Shown one piece after another: positions 25,297-33,256 of a stretch of 41,865 bases of DNA. The translations under genes were made by a program, and so were the position numbers. The stretch is from Nitrospirota bacterium (GTDB taxonomy: Bacteria; Nitrospirota; Thermodesulfovibrionia; Thermodesulfovibrionales; SM23-35), in NCBI GenBank assembly GCA_013388455.1, contig JACAFF010000022.1:1-41865 (forward strand), read 5' to 3'. Under the pieces are notes generated by a model. That model was given only the letters and a program-made list of their open reading frames with translations, was not told where the DNA came from and made no database searches. Positions within the stretch are counted from its first letter, which is position 1; every line of letters begins with the position of its first letter.

Positions 25297-26717
25297 ACTA
25301 CGAGGCAGTAATAGGGCTTGAAGTTCATGCACAGATGCTAACGGATACAAAGATATTCTGTGGCTGCTCAACAAAATTTGGCGCTGAACCGAACACTCAG
25401 ACCTGTCCTGTTTGTATTGGAATGCCAGGTGTGCTTCCTGTTTTAAACAGAAAAGCTCTTGAGTTTGCAATCAGAACGGGTCTTGCTACAAACTGCGTTA
25501 TATCTACATACAGCAGATTTGCAAGAAAGAATTATTTTTATCCAGATCTGCCGAAGGGCTACCAGATAAGCCAATATGAACTCCCGATATGTGAACATGG
25601 ATATATTAAGATTATGGTTGAAGGTCAGATTAGAAAAATAGGCATTACAAGAATCCATATGGAAGAAGACGCAGGGAAAAACATCCATGAAGGCACTGGA
25701 CAGTATAGTTTTGTAGATCTTAACAGGGCTGGCGTCCCTCTGATGGAAATAGTCTCTGAGCCTGATCTCAGGAGCCCTGTTGAAGCAGTTGAATATATGA
25801 AGAAACTCCGTGCAATCCTGAGATATCTTGGTGTCTGTGATGGAAATATGGAACAGGGTTCACTCAGATGTGATGCTAATGTATCTATAAGGCCTGTGGA
25901 TGAGAAAGAATTTGGGGTTAAAGTTGAGATCAAGAATATTAATTCGTTTAAATTTGTCGAGAAGGCACTGGATTATGAAATAAGGCGCCAGATAAAAGTT
26001 TTAAAAGAAGACGGAAAGATTATTCAGGAAACGAGATTGTGGGATTCGGGCAAAGGTATAACTGAATCTATGCGAGGGAAGGAAGAAGCACATGACTATC
26101 GCTATTTTCCTGAACCAGACCTTGTTCCTATCTTGGTTGATCAGAAATGGATTGATGAAATAAAGGCTTCTCTGCCTGAATTGCCTGATATCAGAAGAGA
26201 GAGATTTGTCTCAATTTACGGACTTCCTGAAAATGATGCAAATCTACTTGTATCAGAAAAAGCTATTGCTGATTGGTTTGAAAATACAGTAAAACTCGGC
26301 GGGCAACCAAAGGCGGTTGCAAACTGGATCATGGGCGACCTTATGAAACTACTAAATGCAGAAAACAAAACGATTGAGGAATGTCATCTCGAACCGCTCC
26401 GTCTCGTCGAGATGCTGAAGCTTGTCGAACAGGGAACAATAAGTGGCAAGATCGCAAAGACTGTGTTTGAGGAGATGTACAGGACTAACAAGACAGCAGA
26501 TGAAATAGTACAGGAAAAAGGGCTGGTTCAAATCAGTGACTCTGGAGAAATAGAAAAGACAGTAGATGAGGTTATTTCAAAACATCCTAAAGAGGTTGAA
26601 AGATTCAAGGCAGGAGAAGAAAAGCTTCTGGGATTTTTTGTCGGGCAGGTTATGAAAAAGACAAAGGGAAAAGCAAATCCGCAGATGGTGAATGAACTTC
26701 TGAAGAAAAAGCTTTAG
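25293..26717 (+). CDS. gatB: Aspartyl/glutamyl-tRNA amidotransferase subunit B
   Basis: A 474-residue protein. The N-terminal GatB catalytic domain begins [15 protein letters not shown] and contains the zinc-type cysteines CGCS and CPVC, plus [12 protein letters not shown] and [12 protein letters not shown], all conserved. The C-terminal GatB/YqeY helical domain ends [16 protein letters not shown], which contacts the tRNA. It phosphorylates and amidates the misacylated aminoacyl-tRNA using ammonia from GatA. Because this genome also has glnS nearby, the complex may chiefly serve Asp-tRNA(Asn); that depends on whether asnS exists elsewhere. Confidence 0.97.
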   Translation: MNYEAVIGLEVHAQMLTDTKIFCGCSTKFGAEPNTQTCPVCIGMPGVLPVLNRKALEFAIRTGLATNCVISTYSRFARKNYFYPDLPKGYQISQYELPICEHGYIKIMVEGQIRKIGITRIHMEEDAGKNIHEGTGQYSFVDLNRAGVPLMEIVSEPDLRSPVEAVEYMKKLRAILRYLGVCDGNMEQGSLRCDANVSIRPVDEKEFGVKVEIKNINSFKFVEKALDYEIRRQIKVLKEDGKIIQETRLWDSGKGITESMRGKEEAHDYRYFPEPDLVPILVDQKWIDEIKASLPELPDIRRERFVSIYGLPENDANLLVSEKAIADWFENTVKLGGQPKAVANWIMGDLMKLLNAENKTIEECHLEPLRLVEMLKLVEQGTISGKIAKTVFEEMYRTNKTADEIVQEKGLVQISDSGEIEKTVDEVISKHPKEVERFKAGEEKLLGFFVGQVMKKTKGKANPQMVNELLKKKL

Positions 26718-26798
26718 AAATAACATGATTGGGTCTATTATAGTCAATTGATTTTTAGAACTGTTTACTGTTAACTATCAACTGATAACTTTTTTTAT

Positions 26799-26892
26799 GG
26801 AGAGATGCCCGAGAGGCCGAAGGGGCACGACTGGAAATCGTGTGTGGAGTTTAAAAGCTTCACCGTGGGTTCAAATCCCACTCTCTCCGCCA
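26799..26892 (+). tRNA. tRNA-Ser (anticodon GGA)
   Basis: The acceptor stem GGAGAGA pairs with TCTCTCC (26882-26888), discriminator G, and the terminal CCA is encoded (26890-26892). The anticodon stem CACGA/TCGTG closes a CTGGAAA loop with anticodon GGA at 26833-26835. A long variable arm (GTGGAGTTTAAAAGCTTCAC) is the class II mark of tRNA-Ser, and the T arm is GTGGG-TTCAAAT-CCCAC. It reads UCC and UCU. Confidence 0.97.
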
Positions 26893-27260
26893 TAAATCTT
26901 ATTTAACAAATTCTTATTATTCATAGCGAACTCTGTTTTAATAGTTGTCATCCCTGAAAAAATATTCCCTTCAAATTATCAAGCACAAATTTTATATCAA
27001 TTTTGTTTAACCCGAAAAATGCAATTTTAATAATGCAGGTGTTGCGATAAAATAAATACATCTTTGACAGAGAAATAACACCCTTATTAATGGATTTGGG
27101 ATAAAGTATATTCATAAAAATCTGGTTCGCAGGCAATATGTGAGACAACTGGAAAATTGGATATGGTCGTCGGCTAATCCGTAGAGCGGCATTCTGATCA
27201 ATCTGTGGTGGTATTATATGCGAAATATTTAGGAAATAAATATAACCAAAACAACTAATT
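26893..27260. other. Gene-poor stretch with repeat remnant
   Basis: No credible gene on either strand. The stretch is AT-rich and contains the second copy of the dispersed repeat (27006-27052). The rest, including a less AT-rich patch around 27160-27210, looks like decayed sequence that I cannot assign. It lies just after a tRNA gene, a common landing site for mobile DNA, but I see no attachment-site duplication of the tRNA 3' end. Confidence 0.5.
27006..27052 (+). repeat. Dispersed repeat, copy 2
   Basis: This begins TTTAACCCGAAAAATGCAATT, identical over the first 21 bases to 12-32, and then diverges slightly, with one indel and about four substitutions. It lacks the AGGACATAGTA end found in copy 1, so here only a core arm remains or the element end differs. 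Confidence 0.6.
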
Positions 27261-27288
27261 TTGACAAAATAAATAAAAATGTTAAAAT
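27261..27288 (+). promoter_or_regulatory. Promoter of the ribbon-helix-helix gene
   Basis: TTGACA (27261-27266), 16-bp spacer, TAAAAT (27283-27288). The predicted start point near 27295 falls at the left edge of a 16-bp palindrome. Confidence 0.6.
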
Positions 27289-27297
27289 TACAAAAAG

Positions 27298-27313
27298 TGT
27301 AACAATTGTCACA
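27298..27313. promoter_or_regulatory. Palindromic operator
   Basis: TGTAACAATTGTCACA is a 16-bp palindrome with one mismatched pair (core ACAATTGT perfect, TGT/ACA outer arms). It sits right at the expected transcription start and 13 bp before the ATG of a ribbon-helix-helix protein, where an autoregulating antitoxin would bind. Confidence 0.5.
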
Positions 27314-27325
27314 GTACCAAATACC

Positions 27326-27676
27326 ATGCGGATTTCAATGCAAAAAAAGTTAACTATAACCATAGATGAGGAAGTTTATGAAGATCTCCATAAGGCCATT
27401 GGTTCATGCAAGATCAGCCAATTTGTTGAAAAATTGGTTCGCCCGCATGTAGTTCGCCCAAATCTTGAATTGGCATACTCCCAAATGTCAAAAGACAAAA
27501 AGAGAGAAGAAGCCTTTAAGTTCCTCAATAGAGTTCAAATTATTCCTCTAACAAGTAAGACAGATCGTTTGTATCCCAGCAAGGCGCTTATCATTTTTAA
27601 CGGCAAAGAAAGCAAAGCCATGGCCGATCAACTGGCAATTGTAAGCAAGTTGAGATTTTTAAACGTGCTGGCGTAA
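27326..27676 (+). pseudogene. Ribbon-helix-helix antitoxin fused to the tail of a PIN-type toxin (decayed TA locus)
   Basis: A 116-codon frame. Residues ~5-62 look like an intact ribbon-helix-helix/VapB-type antitoxin: KKLTITIDEEVYEDLHKAIG (the DNA-binding strand and first helix), then SQFVEKLVRPHVV. After ~residue 62 (DKKREEAFKF) the sequence switches to FLNRVQIIPLTSKTDRLY and FNGKESKAMADQLAIVSKL, which reads like the C-terminal third of a VapC-type PIN toxin (normally '..IPLT..TA.LYA.I...L...G......D.LIA'). The N-terminal toxin part with its first catalytic acids is absent, and the chain stops early. An internal deletion joining antitoxin and toxin is the simplest explanation. The DNA-binding half may still be made, since promoter and operator remain. 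No ribosome site is seen. Confidence 0.55.
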
Positions 27677-27823
27677 TTTCAGAAGAAATATGTTAAAGAT
27701 TGGTAAAGCAATTAAAATACAATTAGATTTTATTAAAAAGTGGCTAACAATCTAATCCAAAGGATGGCTCACAGCCAACGCTCTTTAGCTCTTTTGGGCT
27801 TTAAAAATAAGGAGGTATTGGCT

Positions 27824-28672
27824 ATGAATAGGTATAGAAGAGTAATTTTGTTGGTAACAGTTTTTGTATTTGTATTCAGTGGTATTACCCTTGCCCAGGA
27901 GGATGAAAAGGGCTGTAAAGATCATCCGATGTTTACAAGGATGCCAAATTTTTATATCTTTGAATGCAAAGAGAAGGATTTTGACCAGGCTGATTTCAAG
28001 GATGAGAAAGGAAATGATATCAAGGTTGAAGGGAAAATTCACTTTACTGATTATAGAATTAAAGAAGGCTATAAAGCACCGAGCTCGTTACAAATTATAC
28101 GGAACTATCAGAATGCCATTAAAAGCATCGGTGGAGCAATTGTCTATGAATATCTACATTGGTATGACACATACCTGAAACTAATTAAAGGCGGAAAGAC
28201 ATACTGGGTGATTGTTGATGCAAGCAGTGACGGGGACGGGGACAGCTATGACCTTACTATTGTTGAAAAATCCGAGATGGCCCAGGAAGTTGTTGCGGAT
28301 GCAAAAAGCCTGCTTAGTGATATTCAGGCAAAAGGAAGTGCCTCTGTGTATGGAATCTATTTTGATTTTGATAAGGCGGATATAAAACCCGAGTCTGAGC
28401 CAGCAATTAAAGAAATAGCAAAGCTTCTTCAGCAGAATAAAGGGTTAAAGCTCTATGTTGTTGGGCATACGGATAATGTTGGCATCATTGACTACAATAT
28501 GAAGCTTTCAAAGGCAAGGGCAGATGCTGTGATGAAGGAACTTGTCACAAGGTACAAAATATCTGCTGACAGATTAAAGGCTTATGGAGTAGGCTCTCTT
28601 GCACCGGTTGCCTCAAACGAAACTGAAGATGGCAGGGCTAAGAATAGGCGTGTAGAATTGGTGAAGCAGTAA
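27824..28672 (+). CDS. OmpA-family outer-membrane/peptidoglycan-binding protein
   Basis: A 282-residue protein from the ATG at 27824. AAGGAGG lies 8 bases upstream and the next residues (NRYRRVILLVTVFVFVFSG) form a signal peptide; the frame is open further upstream but without such support. A ~140-residue N-terminal domain (GCKDHPMFTRMPNFYIFEC...) is of a type found ahead of OmpA domains in many Gram-negatives. The C-terminal OmpA domain (~176-280) has VYGIYFDFDKADIKPES, VVGHTDNVG with the Asp that binds diaminopimelate, LSKARADAV and GRAKNRRVEL with the partner Arg. It would tether the envelope to peptidoglycan. Confidence 0.9.
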   Translation: MNRYRRVILLVTVFVFVFSGITLAQEDEKGCKDHPMFTRMPNFYIFECKEKDFDQADFKDEKGNDIKVEGKIHFTDYRIKEGYKAPSSLQIIRNYQNAIKSIGGAIVYEYLHWYDTYLKLIKGGKTYWVIVDASSDGDGDSYDLTIVEKSEMAQEVVADAKSLLSDIQAKGSASVYGIYFDFDKADIKPESEPAIKEIAKLLQQNKGLKLYVVGHTDNVGIIDYNMKLSKARADAVMKELVTRYKISADRLKAYGVGSLAPVASNETEDGRAKNRRVELVKQ

Positions 28673-28768
28673 GGAGAAACCTTCGAAGGGGTTATAAAAG
28701 TTAAAGATGTAGATATGGAGATAACCCAAAACCTCAAAGGGAAATGGATAGGGCAGTGCCCGAAGTGA
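28673..28768 (+). pseudogene. C-terminal fragment of a DUF3617-family gene
   Basis: In frame from the base right after the OmpA stop codon, 31 codons read GETFEGVIKVKDVDMEITQ, then NLKGKWIGQCPK and a stop. This matches the C-terminus of the intact protein at 29367-29783 (GDTFEGLIKFKD...KGKWIGKCPK) at both protein and DNA level. There is no start codon or N-terminal part. It looks like the remnant of a tandem paralogue lost by deletion up to the OmpA gene. Confidence 0.8.
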
Positions 28769-28908
28769 AAATAAGGTAATAATCCTGCTGAATAAATACC
28801 CTTTCAGGTACAGAGTCTCAAGGCACGAGAGGGAGGTGATAAAGCCATGAAAGCATAAGAAGTTTGTAATTCGTTATTGATTTTAAAAATAAATCAAGGA
28901 GGGCAAAG

Positions 28909-29244
28909 ATGAAGACAAAAATAAAGAATAAGTTTTTTTATTTTATAGTTTCAACTGTAATTGCTTTCTCGTTGATACTTACGATTGGTAGTGCATGGGC
29001 TGTGATGATGGATAGACCGAAGCCTGAGCCAATGCAACCAGTTCCCGGCGGCCCTATCGTTCCGTTAAATGACTGTGGTGAATATCAATATGATGACTGT
29101 CAAAGAGACTATAACTGGTGTCAACAATTTAATAATCCTTCAGCATGTTGGACATACGTCGGGAGCTGTGTTAAACAAGGACGCTCTAGCACTCATTGCA
29201 GGCAAACATGTGCTCAATATGGGGTACACTGCCAGTCACGATAA
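28909..29244 (+). CDS. Small cysteine-rich secreted protein, unknown function
   Basis: A 111-residue protein with a strong ribosome site (AAGGAGG) before the ATG. Residues 1-~31 form a signal peptide ending GSAWA. A proline-rich linker (DRPKPEPMQPVPGGPIVP) follows, then a ~57-residue domain with eight cysteines (in DCGEY, DDCQR, NWCQQ, SACWT, GSCVK, THCRQ, TCAQY, VHCQS). An even number of regularly spaced cysteines in an exported domain suggests four disulfides. I do not recognise the family. It lies between a DUF3617 fragment and the intact DUF3617 gene, all small exported proteins. Confidence 0.75.
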   Translation: MKTKIKNKFFYFIVSTVIAFSLILTIGSAWAVMMDRPKPEPMQPVPGGPIVPLNDCGEYQYDDCQRDYNWCQQFNNPSACWTYVGSCVKQGRSSTHCRQTCAQYGVHCQSR

Positions 29245-29366
29245 TACACGATAATAAAGGAAAAATAAGGTATAAAAAATGTTAAACACTATCAAAACTT
29301 TAAAAGGGGGTGATTTATCAAGGGGGAGATTAAGAAAAAAACCTCAAACAAAAGGAGGGAAATTAG

Positions 29367-29783
29367 ATGATTAAAAAGATTATTATTCTGGTGTTTGTTA
29401 TTTCTATCTTTCTGCTTTCAGGAAATGCCATAGCACAAGGACCTAACCTGAAAGAGGGATTATGGGAAATAACCACTACAATTGAAGAACCGGGTATCCC
29501 GAAGGAGATGCTTCGTCAGACTTATAAGCATTGTTTAACAGAAAATGATTACATACCTTACAAAGAAGAACACGACAAGGAATGCAAGGTGGTAAACTTT
29601 AATGTTAAGGTAAACACAGTTACATGGACTATAAAATGCAAAGATGAGGAAGGCACTTCCACAGGCACCGGAAGGGCAACATACAAAGGAGATACCTTCG
29701 AGGGATTAATAAAGTTCAAAGACCCAGAAGGGGAGATGAGCATGAGTATAAAAGGAAAGTGGATTGGAAAATGTCCAAAATAA
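29367..29783 (+). CDS. DUF3617-family exported protein
   Basis: A 138-residue protein. AAAGGAGGG precedes the ATG. It has a signal peptide (1-~23, ending GNAIA), then the family opening LKEGLWEITTTIEEPG, a middle with conserved cysteines (HCLTE, ECKVV, IKCKD), GTGRATYKGDTFEGLIKF and the end KGKWIGKCPK. DUF3617 proteins are small periplasmic beta-rich proteins with no agreed function. A partial second copy lies at 28673-28768. The downstream truncated gene overlaps its last codons. Confidence 0.85.
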   Translation: MIKKIIILVFVISIFLLSGNAIAQGPNLKEGLWEITTTIEEPGIPKEMLRQTYKHCLTENDYIPYKEEHDKECKVVNFNVKVNTVTWTIKCKDEEGTSTGTGRATYKGDTFEGLIKFKDPEGEMSMSIKGKWIGKCPK

Positions 29784-29962
29784 TTTTTCTCATTCTTATA
29801 TCATTTATTACAAATATCACAAGCTTTGCTTTCGCTTCAGATCCTTATAGTCCACAAAGAGGAAACCTTGAACGTAAAGCAATACTGGATGCCTTAAGAG
29901 AACAGATACAAACAGTACCAACTCCTGGATATCTTTTCATACCGGGCTGTCCGTATTGCTGA
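29771..29962 (+). pseudogene. Truncated exported protein
   Basis: A 63-codon frame (MSKIIFLILISFITN...) with a signal peptide ending FAFAS, then DPYSPQRGNLERKAILDALREQI. That mature N-terminus matches the start of a family of small exported proteins (pattern 'ERKAILDALRE.....') that normally continue for another ~80 residues. Here the frame turns to QTVPTPGYLFIPGCPYC and stops. It overlaps the DUF3617 gene by 13 bp. I read it as a 3'-truncated gene; a genuine short peptide is possible. Confidence 0.5.
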
Positions 29963-30026
29963 ATGGGCTGATGGAAAATTGAAGAGTAAAAGGATATCCT
30001 TTGATAATCTTTGATATAATTAGCAA

Positions 30027-30932
30027 ATGAAAATAGTAATTTGTGGTGGCGGCGGTTTTATTGGACAGCGTCTTGCACGTTATCTTATTGATAAGGGACA
30101 TGAGATAACAATCCTTGACAGGAATGAATCAAGGGTCTCTTCTCCAAAATTACAATCATTTATTGTTGACTTTCTAAACCCTAATCTTTTTCAAAAGAGT
30201 TGGTTTCTGAATGCAGATGCAGTTATAAATCTGAGTGGTAAAGATGTCATGAAACTCTGGACAGAAGAATATAAAAAAGCGATATGGGAAAGCCGGGTTA
30301 CTGTCAATAAACATTTAATAGATTTTATTTATTCCTTAGAACATAAGCCCAAGGTTTTTATCTCAGCCTCTGCAACCGGATATTATGGCGATAAAGGTGA
30401 GTCTGAAGTTGATGAGACCGCTACAAACGGGAATGGGTTTTTAGCAGATGTATGTGTTGCCTGGGAAAGGGAAGCACTTCGTGCAGGGTCATTAGGTATC
30501 CGTTCTGTTCAGGTAAGAACAGCTCCTGTTCTTGACAGAAAAGGCGGCTTTCTCGAAAAACTTATGAAATCGATGAAATTCGGTGTTACTATAAGGTTCG
30601 GTTCTGGTAAAAACTGGTTTCCATGGATACACATGGAGGACATTATCCGTATTTATGAAACTGCGGTTTCTAATGAATCAATTTCTGGCCCTGTAAATGC
30701 CTGTTCACCTGAACCTGTGCGGTTCCATGAACTTATTGATCATCTGAGACAATACCGCAAATCTATTCTTGTACCTCTGCCTGTTTCTCTGTTCAAACTC
30801 TTTGCGAAAGAACTTGCCGATGAACTTACAAACAGTCAACGAGTTATACCTGCCAAACTGAATAATATAAATTTCGAATTTACATATAGAAATCTCAAAG
30901 AAGCACTTAAGGATGCCTTTGCACAAAAATAA
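30027..30932 (+). CDS. TIGR01777-family NAD-dependent epimerase/dehydratase-like protein
   Basis: A 301-residue extended-SDR protein. GGGGFIGQRLARYL is the Rossmann glycine motif (~7-20), NLSGKDV (~69-75) and FISASATGYYGDKG (~112-125, with the YYG variant of the catalytic region) are typical of TIGR01777/SDR39U1, as are FPWIHMEDI (~204-212) and the DUF1731-like C-terminus with LPVSLFKLF. E. coli YfcH is the usual comparator; the substrate is unknown. It starts at ATG 30027, after an AT-rich 64-bp gap. The next gene follows by 15 bp. Confidence 0.9.
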   Translation: MKIVICGGGGFIGQRLARYLIDKGHEITILDRNESRVSSPKLQSFIVDFLNPNLFQKSWFLNADAVINLSGKDVMKLWTEEYKKAIWESRVTVNKHLIDFIYSLEHKPKVFISASATGYYGDKGESEVDETATNGNGFLADVCVAWEREALRAGSLGIRSVQVRTAPVLDRKGGFLEKLMKSMKFGVTIRFGSGKNWFPWIHMEDIIRIYETAVSNESISGPVNACSPEPVRFHELIDHLRQYRKSILVPLPVSLFKLFAKELADELTNSQRVIPAKLNNINFEFTYRNLKEALKDAFAQK

Positions 30933-30947
30933 TTTATTGAGGCTTTT

Positions 30948-31388
30948 ATGTTATTGTTTGAAGGGATAATATCTGGATTAACAGCAGGAATATTGATGGG
31001 GCTGATATCCCATGCAGGCTTCAGAGCCGGTATATTCAAATCAAGCCTTTTTATTATTGACGGCACTTTTATTCAATACATCCTGAGACTAAAAAGCGGA
31101 GAGGGGAAAGCAGTTCTTCCGGGGATTCCAGTTCATCTGCTCACCAGTGTATCCTTTGGTATCGGCTATGCAGTGCTTATAAGTTTTTTTAAACTTAACC
31201 CGCTAAATATCTTATTGATCGCACTCTACACTTTCATTCTCTGGCTTTCCATGCTTTTAATTGCCCTTCCTGTAGCAGGACAGGGATTTCTCGGTAAAAA
31301 ATTAGGACCTCTAACCTGGCTTGAGCAGATGGTACTTCATGTTGTTTTTGGTATCGGATTATGGTGGACTTTGTATCTTTTCCTTTGA
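30948..31388 (+). CDS. Small polytopic membrane protein, unknown
   Basis: A 146-residue protein with about four transmembrane helices and a short cytoplasmic loop (RLKSGEGKAVLPG). The glycine-rich first helix (GIISGLTAGILMGLISHAG) and last helix (VVFGIGLWWTLYLFL) are the only striking features. I do not recognise the family. It lies 15 bp after the TIGR01777 gene and is presumably co-transcribed. It is convergent with the MFS gene. Confidence 0.75.
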   Translation: MLLFEGIISGLTAGILMGLISHAGFRAGIFKSSLFIIDGTFIQYILRLKSGEGKAVLPGIPVHLLTSVSFGIGYAVLISFFKLNPLNILLIALYTFILWLSMLLIALPVAGQGFLGKKLGPLTWLEQMVLHVVFGIGLWWTLYLFL

Positions 31389-31456
31389 TAAAGTGTTGCC
31401 TTTTCTCTTCATGGTCAGAATACTTCATCTGCTTTCACAAGAGCTTGGCAAAAATT

Positions 31457-32800
31457 TTACCTAATGAATTTTGGCTTAATTGTATTTATAAAGAAGGTTA
31501 TCACTTTTGTAACAGGCTTTGACTTTGATTCGTGAACCAATGAAAGGGGTATTTGAGTACTCCAGCGTGCTATTCCAGTGAATGCAAAGAGAACTTGCTC
31601 AGGTTCTAAATAAAAGTCGCCTATTTTTAAATGCTGTGGAAGGAATAATCCTGAAATAAGCATAGTTGTCATCATAGCAAGACCTGAAACTGCTCCTGAT
31701 ATCCCTGCATAAAGTTGTCTACTTTCATGCGGAGCTATTGAAAGAACAAAATTTGTCGCAACCACTCCAGCACCTGCCCACATTATACCTGATGTAATAG
31801 CCTCTATGTATAACAAATGATAATTATAAAAATTTACAAAAAGCCATACCATAGGGTTAAATCCTCCGAGTGTAATTATTAGTCGCATAGCAGTCTTATT
31901 ACCATAGGCATCGATAAGCTTTCCCCATGGGCGTAAGACAAGCAAAGCTGCTATAACATTTATACTATTGTAAATTTGCACCTCAAAAAGTGACATATGA
32001 AGTTTTTGTAACATGAATGGTTGCCAGAAAGGAGCACCAATTCCAACAGCAAGCATCCACCAGCAATTATAAAAGAGAAATTTTCTAAAATTGCCATCTT
32101 TAAACGGGATGAACAACATCTCTGAAGAATATTTATCCTCAATTCTTTTTTTCTTCTCAGGCATTCGAGAAAGGACTTTTAAACCCCAAAAAGCAGCAAA
32201 AACACCTATAAAAAATATAGCTGCAAAAACTATATGCTTTTTTTCAACATCGAAGGGCTTAGTGTTATATGAGAAAATACCTGAATTATCTACTAAGAAG
32301 CCGAATATTAATCCTGCTCCAATAGAAGTAAGTAATACATATTGAGAAAGTACCGAGAAAAAACGACCTCTTAATCTCAAAGGAATGACATCTGCTATCC
32401 ATCCAATCCACGTATTATCTGCTATTGACAACAAAGAAACACTGAAAAAGGATAGGATGATTAGAGCTATAATCGAATTTTCATTAGAAAATATAAAGGG
32501 GACTATTCCAAAAAATAAAACAATACCATATCCTATTGATCTGAAGGTAATCACAAGACTTTTTCTTTCTATACGGTTTATTGTTATGAGTGCCCCGATT
32601 GGTTGAAAAACCTGAGAAATTTGTCCAATTGCAGCAAGAATAGAGAAGTGAAGAGGAGATGCGTTTAATATAATAGCAAATTTTATTACGAATGCTGATC
32701 CTGTTCCTGAGAGTGTATTGAAAATTTGACTGAAGATTCCAGCGATGATTGACATCCGAAATATTTTTTTAAGCCCATCATCTTTTTCTTGTTTTACCAT
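31457..32800 (-). CDS. Major facilitator superfamily transporter
   Basis: A 447-residue protein with about eleven to twelve transmembrane helices. The second-half motif A is LRPWGKLIDAYGNKTAMR (~residues 285-302). A long cytoplasmic loop (RMPEKKKRIEDKYSSEM) separates the two halves. No residue pattern identifies the substrate. It is a single minus-strand gene between plus-strand genes. Confidence 0.85.
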   Translation of the reverse strand: MVKQEKDDGLKKIFRMSIIAGIFSQIFNTLSGTGSAFVIKFAIILNASPLHFSILAAIGQISQVFQPIGALITINRIERKSLVITFRSIGYGIVLFFGIVPFIFSNENSIIALIILSFFSVSLLSIADNTWIGWIADVIPLRLRGRFFSVLSQYVLLTSIGAGLIFGFLVDNSGIFSYNTKPFDVEKKHIVFAAIFFIGVFAAFWGLKVLSRMPEKKKRIEDKYSSEMLFIPFKDGNFRKFLFYNCWWMLAVGIGAPFWQPFMLQKLHMSLFEVQIYNSINVIAALLVLRPWGKLIDAYGNKTAMRLIITLGGFNPMVWLFVNFYNYHLLYIEAITSGIMWAGAGVVATNFVLSIAPHESRQLYAGISGAVSGLAMMTTMLISGLFLPQHLKIGDFYLEPEQVLFAFTGIARWSTQIPLSLVHESKSKPVTKVITFFINTIKPKFIR

Positions 32801-33130
32801 TATAGCTAACCTAAATCCAGCTATTATTTTGTTAATGCCTTATACAGTTTATCATCTCGAACCCTCTGAAGATGTTAAGAATCTTTCTTTTAAAGGTAAG
32901 ATTCTTCTTCCAAATCTCTTGCTGTGACTCAGAGATAAGGCACTTTTATAGTTAAGCTTAAATAAGTTACTATATTTTACCTTTAAATGACATCTTCTAA
33001 CACTGTTGTCCAGAATAATGTCGAAATATTTATTTTGGATAGCTGCGATTTTCTATTAGATATGGGTTCATAAATAATAAAATCAACACTATATGTTAAA
33101 ATATAAATTATTTTCCTAATACATTTATGT
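32801..33130. other. 330-bp intergenic region between MFS gene and SRP RNA
   Basis: I see no gene here. The region is strongly AT-rich and must contain divergent promoters for the MFS gene and the SRP RNA/dnaX transcript; several TATAAA-like boxes exist around 33095-33110 but none has a convincing -35 partner. A short inverted repeat lies at 32877-32906. Confidence 0.5.
32877..32906. repeat. Short inverted repeat upstream of the MFS gene
   Basis: AAGAATCTT (32877-32885) and AAGATTCTT (32898-32906) are exact reverse complements separated by 12 bases, about 77 bp before the MFS start codon. It could be a repressor site; it may also be chance in AT-rich DNA. Confidence 0.35.
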
Positions 33131-33256
33131 GTCTTTCTGTAGCCTGAGAACGGCCCTTCGCAGCAGGTGGATGTGAACCCCGTCAGGTCCGGGAGGAAGC
33201 AGCGGTAAGCATCTTTACTGGGTGCCGGAGGTAGCCGTTCTCAGGGTATAGAAAGA
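33131..33256 (+). ncRNA. ffs: Signal recognition particle RNA (small bacterial, 4.5S type)
   Basis: The conserved Ffh-binding apical domain is plain: GTCAGGTCCGGGAGGAAGC then AGCGG, with the GGAGGA-type tetraloop and the AGCAG/CAGG internal loops. The basal helix pairs 33143-33154 (CCTGAGAACGGC) with 33234-33245 (its exact complement). After one G.G mismatch the helix continues 33132-33141 with 33247-33256, including ACTTTCT-type pairs and one G.U. That gives ~107 bases to the end of the core helix and ~126 bases for the extended helix. It partners Ffh and FtsY in targeting membrane proteins. The extended helix includes the first base of the dnaX ATG. Confidence 0.95.

Noticed and set aside
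27740-27823. Integron attC-like text and an upstream extension of the OmpA gene
   Set aside because: GCTAACAA and a GC-rich patch recall attC sites, but there is no complementary GTTRRRY end and no cassette array. The reading frame is open upstream, but the AAGGAGG and the signal peptide place the OmpA start at 27824.
28847-28858. Three-codon frame ATG AAA GCA TAA behind a good ribosome site
   Set aside because: It could be a leader peptide, but more likely it is the start of a deleted gene in a patch full of remnants; nothing downstream suggests attenuation.
29279-29374. 31-codon basic reading frame just before the DUF3617 gene
   Set aside because: It has no ribosome site at its start, low complexity and overlap with the real DUF3617 start region; no coding evidence.
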